Assembly: GCA_002708065.1 (NCBI GenBank)
Contig: PAOO01000055.1
Coordinates: 40,067-45,407, forward strand
Length of the DNA stretch: 5,341 nucleotides
DNA from: Chloroflexota bacterium
GTDB lineage: Bacteria; Chloroflexota; Dehalococcoidia; Lucifugimonadales; UBA826
Reading direction: 5' to 3'
Made by a program: the position numbers and the translations under genes. Below the pieces are notes generated by a model. It was not told where the DNA came from. It ran no database searches and saw only the letters and a program-made list of their open reading frames with translations. Every line of letters starts with the position of its first letter. The first letter of the stretch is position 1. Shown in pieces: positions 5,331 through 5,341 of this stretch.

Positions 5331-5341
5331 CTGGCGCAGTA

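Noticed and set aside
1..5341. CRISPR array, insertion sequence, phage or toxin-antitoxin genes
   Set aside because: No regularly spaced repeats, transposase motifs, terminal inverted repeats or small paired toxin/antitoxin genes were seen.

Overview
The window reads as ordinary chromosomal DNA from a bacterium of moderate GC content. It carries non-mevalonate isoprenoid synthesis (ispE), the housekeeping 16S rRNA dimethyltransferase (rsmA) and a full large-type SRP RNA (272 nt, Alu plus S domain). That RNA type is known from Bacilli, Chloroflexi, Thermotogae and some others, and is absent from most Proteobacteria, which have the short 4.5S form. With the sugar-phosphate isomerase-like and SDR genes, my best guess is a marine or environmental Chloroflexota member (SAR202-like). 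That is an inference from style and content, not proof.

The layout is two divergent blocks. The left block (about 3446 down to 7) is on the minus strand. In transcription order it holds tRNA-Leu(UAG), the large SRP RNA, rsmA, ispE, a small four-helix membrane protein of unknown role, and a PHP-domain metal-dependent phosphoesterase. Both RNA genes have readable sigma-70-like promoters whose predicted start points fall at or within a few bases of the RNA 5' ends. The four protein genes are tightly spaced (30, -4 and 54 bases) and look like one operon. Their starts lack good Shine-Dalgarno sequences, and ispE to the membrane gene is an ATGA stop/start overlap.

The right block (3543 to 5206) is on the plus strand: a TIM-barrel sugar-phosphate isomerase/epimerase-family protein, then an NAD(H)-type short-chain dehydrogenase/reductase 56 bases later. 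Both have good Shine-Dalgarno sites. They probably form a small catabolic unit for a sugar or polyol of unknown identity: one enzyme oxidises or reduces a hydroxyl, the other isomerises or epimerises. The SDR lacks the usual C-terminal VDGG tail and has TAAA in place of the NNAG motif.

The 646 bases between the rsmA start and the TIM-barrel start have no protein gene but are largely filled by the SRP RNA and the tRNA. The last 135 bases hold a TTGACA box and a GC-rich hairpin of unknown role. I see no CRISPR array, insertion sequence, phage gene or clear new system. The most useful points are the SRP RNA, which an ORF-only annotation would miss, the odd SDR C-terminus, the unknown membrane gene in the ispE operon, and a short tRNA-like echo upstream of the tRNA gene.
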